Part shown: one piece after another, positions 7,135 through 8,860 of the stretch
How the letters are laid out: every line of letters begins with the position of its first letter
How positions within the stretch are numbered: position 1 is the first letter of the stretch
Source of the DNA: an uncultured Bacilli bacterium
GTDB lineage: Bacteria; Bacillota_I; Bacilli_A; RF39; UBA660
Reading direction: 5' to 3'
NCBI GenBank assembly: GCA_947629195.1
Contig: CANRCS010000037.1
Coordinates: forward strand, 1-8,860
DNA length: 8,860 nt
Position numbers and translations under genes: made by a program
Notes under the pieces: model-generated
The model's input: only the letters and a program-made list of their open reading frames with translations
What the model was told of the DNA's origin: nothing
Database searches by the model: none

Positions 7135-7589
7135 TGAGAGCAATTGTACAAAGAGTTACATCTTCAAGTGTTTCTGTAAATAATAAGGTTGTTGGAAAAA
7201 TTGAAAATGGTCTTATGGTTTTAGTAGGATTTACTAATAATGATACTCTAAAAGATATCGAATACATTGTAAAAAAAATAGTTAATCTTAGAATATTTGA
7301 TGATGAAAATGGTATTATGAATAAAAGTGTATTAGATGTGGGTGGAAAAATCTTATCTATTTCTCAATTTACTTTATACGCAGATACTAAAAAGGGAAAT
7401 AGACCTAGTTACATCAATGCATTAAATAGAAATGAGGCTAAGATATTATATGATACATTTAATGAGCAACTTTCAAAATATATAGATGTTCAAACTGGAA
7501 TGTTTGGTGAAGAGATGATGGTTAGTCTAGTCAATGATGGGCCAATAACAATAATTTTAGATAGCGAGGTTATGAAAAATGACAAATAA
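7134..7589 (+). CDS. dtd: D-aminoacyl-tRNA deacylase
   Basis: Cytosolic chirality proofreader that hydrolyses D-amino acids (and glycine mischarged on tRNA-Ala) from tRNA. At 151 residues it is the usual length. The N-terminus MRAIVQRV, the SQFT motif (77-80, family SQxT), the RPSY segment (90-93) and NDGPIT (134-139, family NxGPxT, with the Gly-cisPro pair 136-137 that selects the D-configuration) all fit Dtd1. AAAGGA (7118-7123) lies 10 nt before the ATG, inside the end of rel. It overlaps the next gene by 11 nt, so translational coupling on both sides is likely. No anomalies seen. Confidence 0.97.
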   Translation: MRAIVQRVTSSSVSVNNKVVGKIENGLMVLVGFTNNDTLKDIEYIVKKIVNLRIFDDENGIMNKSVLDVGGKILSISQFTLYADTKKGNRPSYINALNRNEAKILYDTFNEQLSKYIDVQTGMFGEEMMVSLVNDGPITIILDSEVMKNDK

Positions 7590-8622
7590 AAAAGTTAATT
7601 TTAAATTAGTAAATATTGTCTTAGTTGCTTTATTAATTTTAATATTAGTTTTCACAAGTAATTTTTGGATATGGTGGGGAACTAAACTATTTGGAATATT
7701 ATTACCATTTGTAATTGCCTTTGCTTTTGCATATGTTTTCTATCCATTTTCAAAATATATGCAAGATAATGGGATACCTAAGTTTTTAGCAATCACTATA
7801 ATTGTTTTGATTGTTTTGGGATTTATTGGATTAGTTATTTATTTATTAGTTCCATTAGTATATGATCAAACTGTAAACTTAATTTCAAGTGCGATTAAAT
7901 TTATACAAGAATTATCAACTAAATATCATATAGATTTACATTATATACAAAATAGTTTTTCAAATGCAAATAAAATAGTATTGGATTTAGGTAAATTTAT
8001 TTCAGATAGTGCATTTAGTGCGATAAAAGTTATTACTTCTATTGCTACTAATACAGTAATTGCATTTTTTGGTGGTATTTATTTTCTATCTGATATGGAT
8101 AATATTAGAAATGGAATTAAAGAATTTTTATCTACTAAAAGTAAAAAAACATATAATTATGTAAAAAGTCTAGATAATGAAATGAAAAACTATTGTATAG
8201 GATTTATGAAAAATATATTTATACAATTAATAGAATATACACTTGTATTTTATTTAATAGGACATCCATATTTCTTAATATTAGGTATACTTGCTTCATT
8301 CTCAACGATAATTCCATATTTTGGTGGAATATTTACTAATATTATCGCTCTTATAACCGCACTTTTAGTAAGTCCAAAACTATTTGTACTTACACTTATA
8401 GTCGCAATTATATTACCTAATATAGATGGATATTTCTGGTCACCAAGAATATATGGTAAAACAAATGGTATACATCCAATTACAACAATATTTAGTGTAT
8501 TTGCAGGTGGAGCACTATTTGGAGTAATAGGAATTATTATTGCCCTACCACTTACTATAATTTTAACTCAAACATATAAGTTTTATATTAATGATAAAAA
8601 AAAGAAAGTAAAAACTGCTTAG
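7579..8622 (+). CDS. AI-2E family transporter (PerM/YtvI-like permease)
   Basis: A polytopic membrane protein of the AI-2E transporter family (Pfam AI-2E_transport); 347 residues is typical. Hydrophobic segments lie near 8-28, 34-56, 68-93, 150-171, 209-227, 230-262, 265-282 and 300-332. A longer hydrophilic loop lies between the third and fourth (about 95-145). The family's C-terminal signature is clear: PNIDGYFWSPRIYG (280-293), the GIHPI motif (297-301), and a Gly-rich final helix ending in ALPL (322-325). Members export diverse small molecules or ions; some are linked to AI-2, Na+/H+ exchange or sporulation. The name should not be read as proof of autoinducer transport. GAGGT (7566-7570) lies 8 nt before the ATG, inside dtd. 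Confidence 0.93.
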   Translation: MTNKKVNFKLVNIVLVALLILILVFTSNFWIWWGTKLFGILLPFVIAFAFAYVFYPFSKYMQDNGIPKFLAITIIVLIVLGFIGLVIYLLVPLVYDQTVNLISSAIKFIQELSTKYHIDLHYIQNSFSNANKIVLDLGKFISDSAFSAIKVITSIATNTVIAFFGGIYFLSDMDNIRNGIKEFLSTKSKKTYNYVKSLDNEMKNYCIGFMKNIFIQLIEYTLVFYLIGHPYFLILGILASFSTIIPYFGGIFTNIIALITALLVSPKLFVLTLIVAIILPNIDGYFWSPRIYGKTNGIHPITTIFSVFAGGALFGVIGIIIALPLTIILTQTYKFYINDKKKKVKTA

Positions 8623-8641
8623 TTTTTAGATGAGGTTTATT

Positions 8642-8860
8642 ATGTCAGATAAAAAAATTTTAATTATAAGAATACTTATCACTTTTATACTTACATTGTT
8701 ACTTTATTATTTTATGTTACCACCAATCAATCCAACTTCTTTTGATTTATATTTGTTTATCCTATTTATAATTATTATTTATTATTTAACAGGAGTTATT
8801 AAATCATTTAATTTACAAACAATGATTACTAATAGAAGAATAAGTATAACAAAAATGACA
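8642..8860 (+). CDS. Hypothetical membrane protein, 3'-truncated by window end
   Basis: The frame runs from an ATG with GAGGT (8632-8636) five nt upstream to the last base with no stop, giving 73 visible residues. It begins MSDKKILIIR, then a hydrophobic helix (about 5-25), the short loop MLPPINPTS (25-33) and a second helix (about 35-53). A basic, polar region with NRR (64-66) follows. It lies 19 nt after the AI-2E gene and probably continues the operon. The family cannot be recognised from this fragment; two N-terminal helices followed by a soluble domain is the simplest reading. Confidence 0.7.
   Translation, partial: MSDKKILIIRILITFILTLLLYYFMLPPINPTSFDLYLFILFIIIIYYLTGVIKSFNLQTMITNRRISITKMT

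Noticed and set aside
6834..7151. 105-codon hydrophobic minus-strand frame opposite the end of rel
   Set aside because: It is antisense to the conserved zinc-finger/ACT part of rel; its hydrophobicity is the expected complement of Asn/Lys/Asp-rich coding DNA.

Overview
The window is low-GC DNA (third codon positions almost always A or T; AAA, AAT, TTA and AGA dominate) with strong AGGAG-type ribosome binding sites and Firmicute-like extended -10 promoters. All Trp codons checked in the long genes are TGG and no long gene has an in-frame TGA, so the standard code is used. This argues against Mycoplasma-type recoding. The best guess is an uncultured, probably gut-associated, AT-rich Bacillota (Bacilli/Erysipelotrichia/RF39-like lineage). 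That assignment is inference from composition, gene order and family resemblance.

Layout: (1) 1-650, the 3' part of a gene whose start lies outside the window. It encodes a formylglycine-generating-enzyme/C-type-lectin-like protein. Its last ~50 codons are abruptly GC-rich, have a different codon usage, and carry the W-x-RG ... G-V-F ... SFR-x-V-L pattern of a diversity-generating retroelement (DGR) variable region. No reverse transcriptase or template repeat is in the window. (2) 651-876, a gene-free spacer with weak hairpins and then a promoter. (3) 877-4857, an accessory transcription unit of four genes: two unrecognised proteins that seem to share a diverged N-terminal domain (the second adds membrane helices), a complete half-size ABC exporter, and a two-helix membrane protein with an external coiled coil. 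It ends in an intrinsic terminator that contains the last stop codon. (4) 4914-8860, a housekeeping unit with its own promoter: bifunctional (p)ppGpp synthetase/hydrolase Rel, D-aminoacyl-tRNA deacylase Dtd, an AI-2E-family membrane permease, and the start of another membrane protein cut by the window end. The first three genes overlap (1 and 11 nt), which implies co-translation.

The most interesting signal is the putative DGR target at the left edge. The second is the unknown gene pair coupled to the ABC exporter. The right half is conventional.
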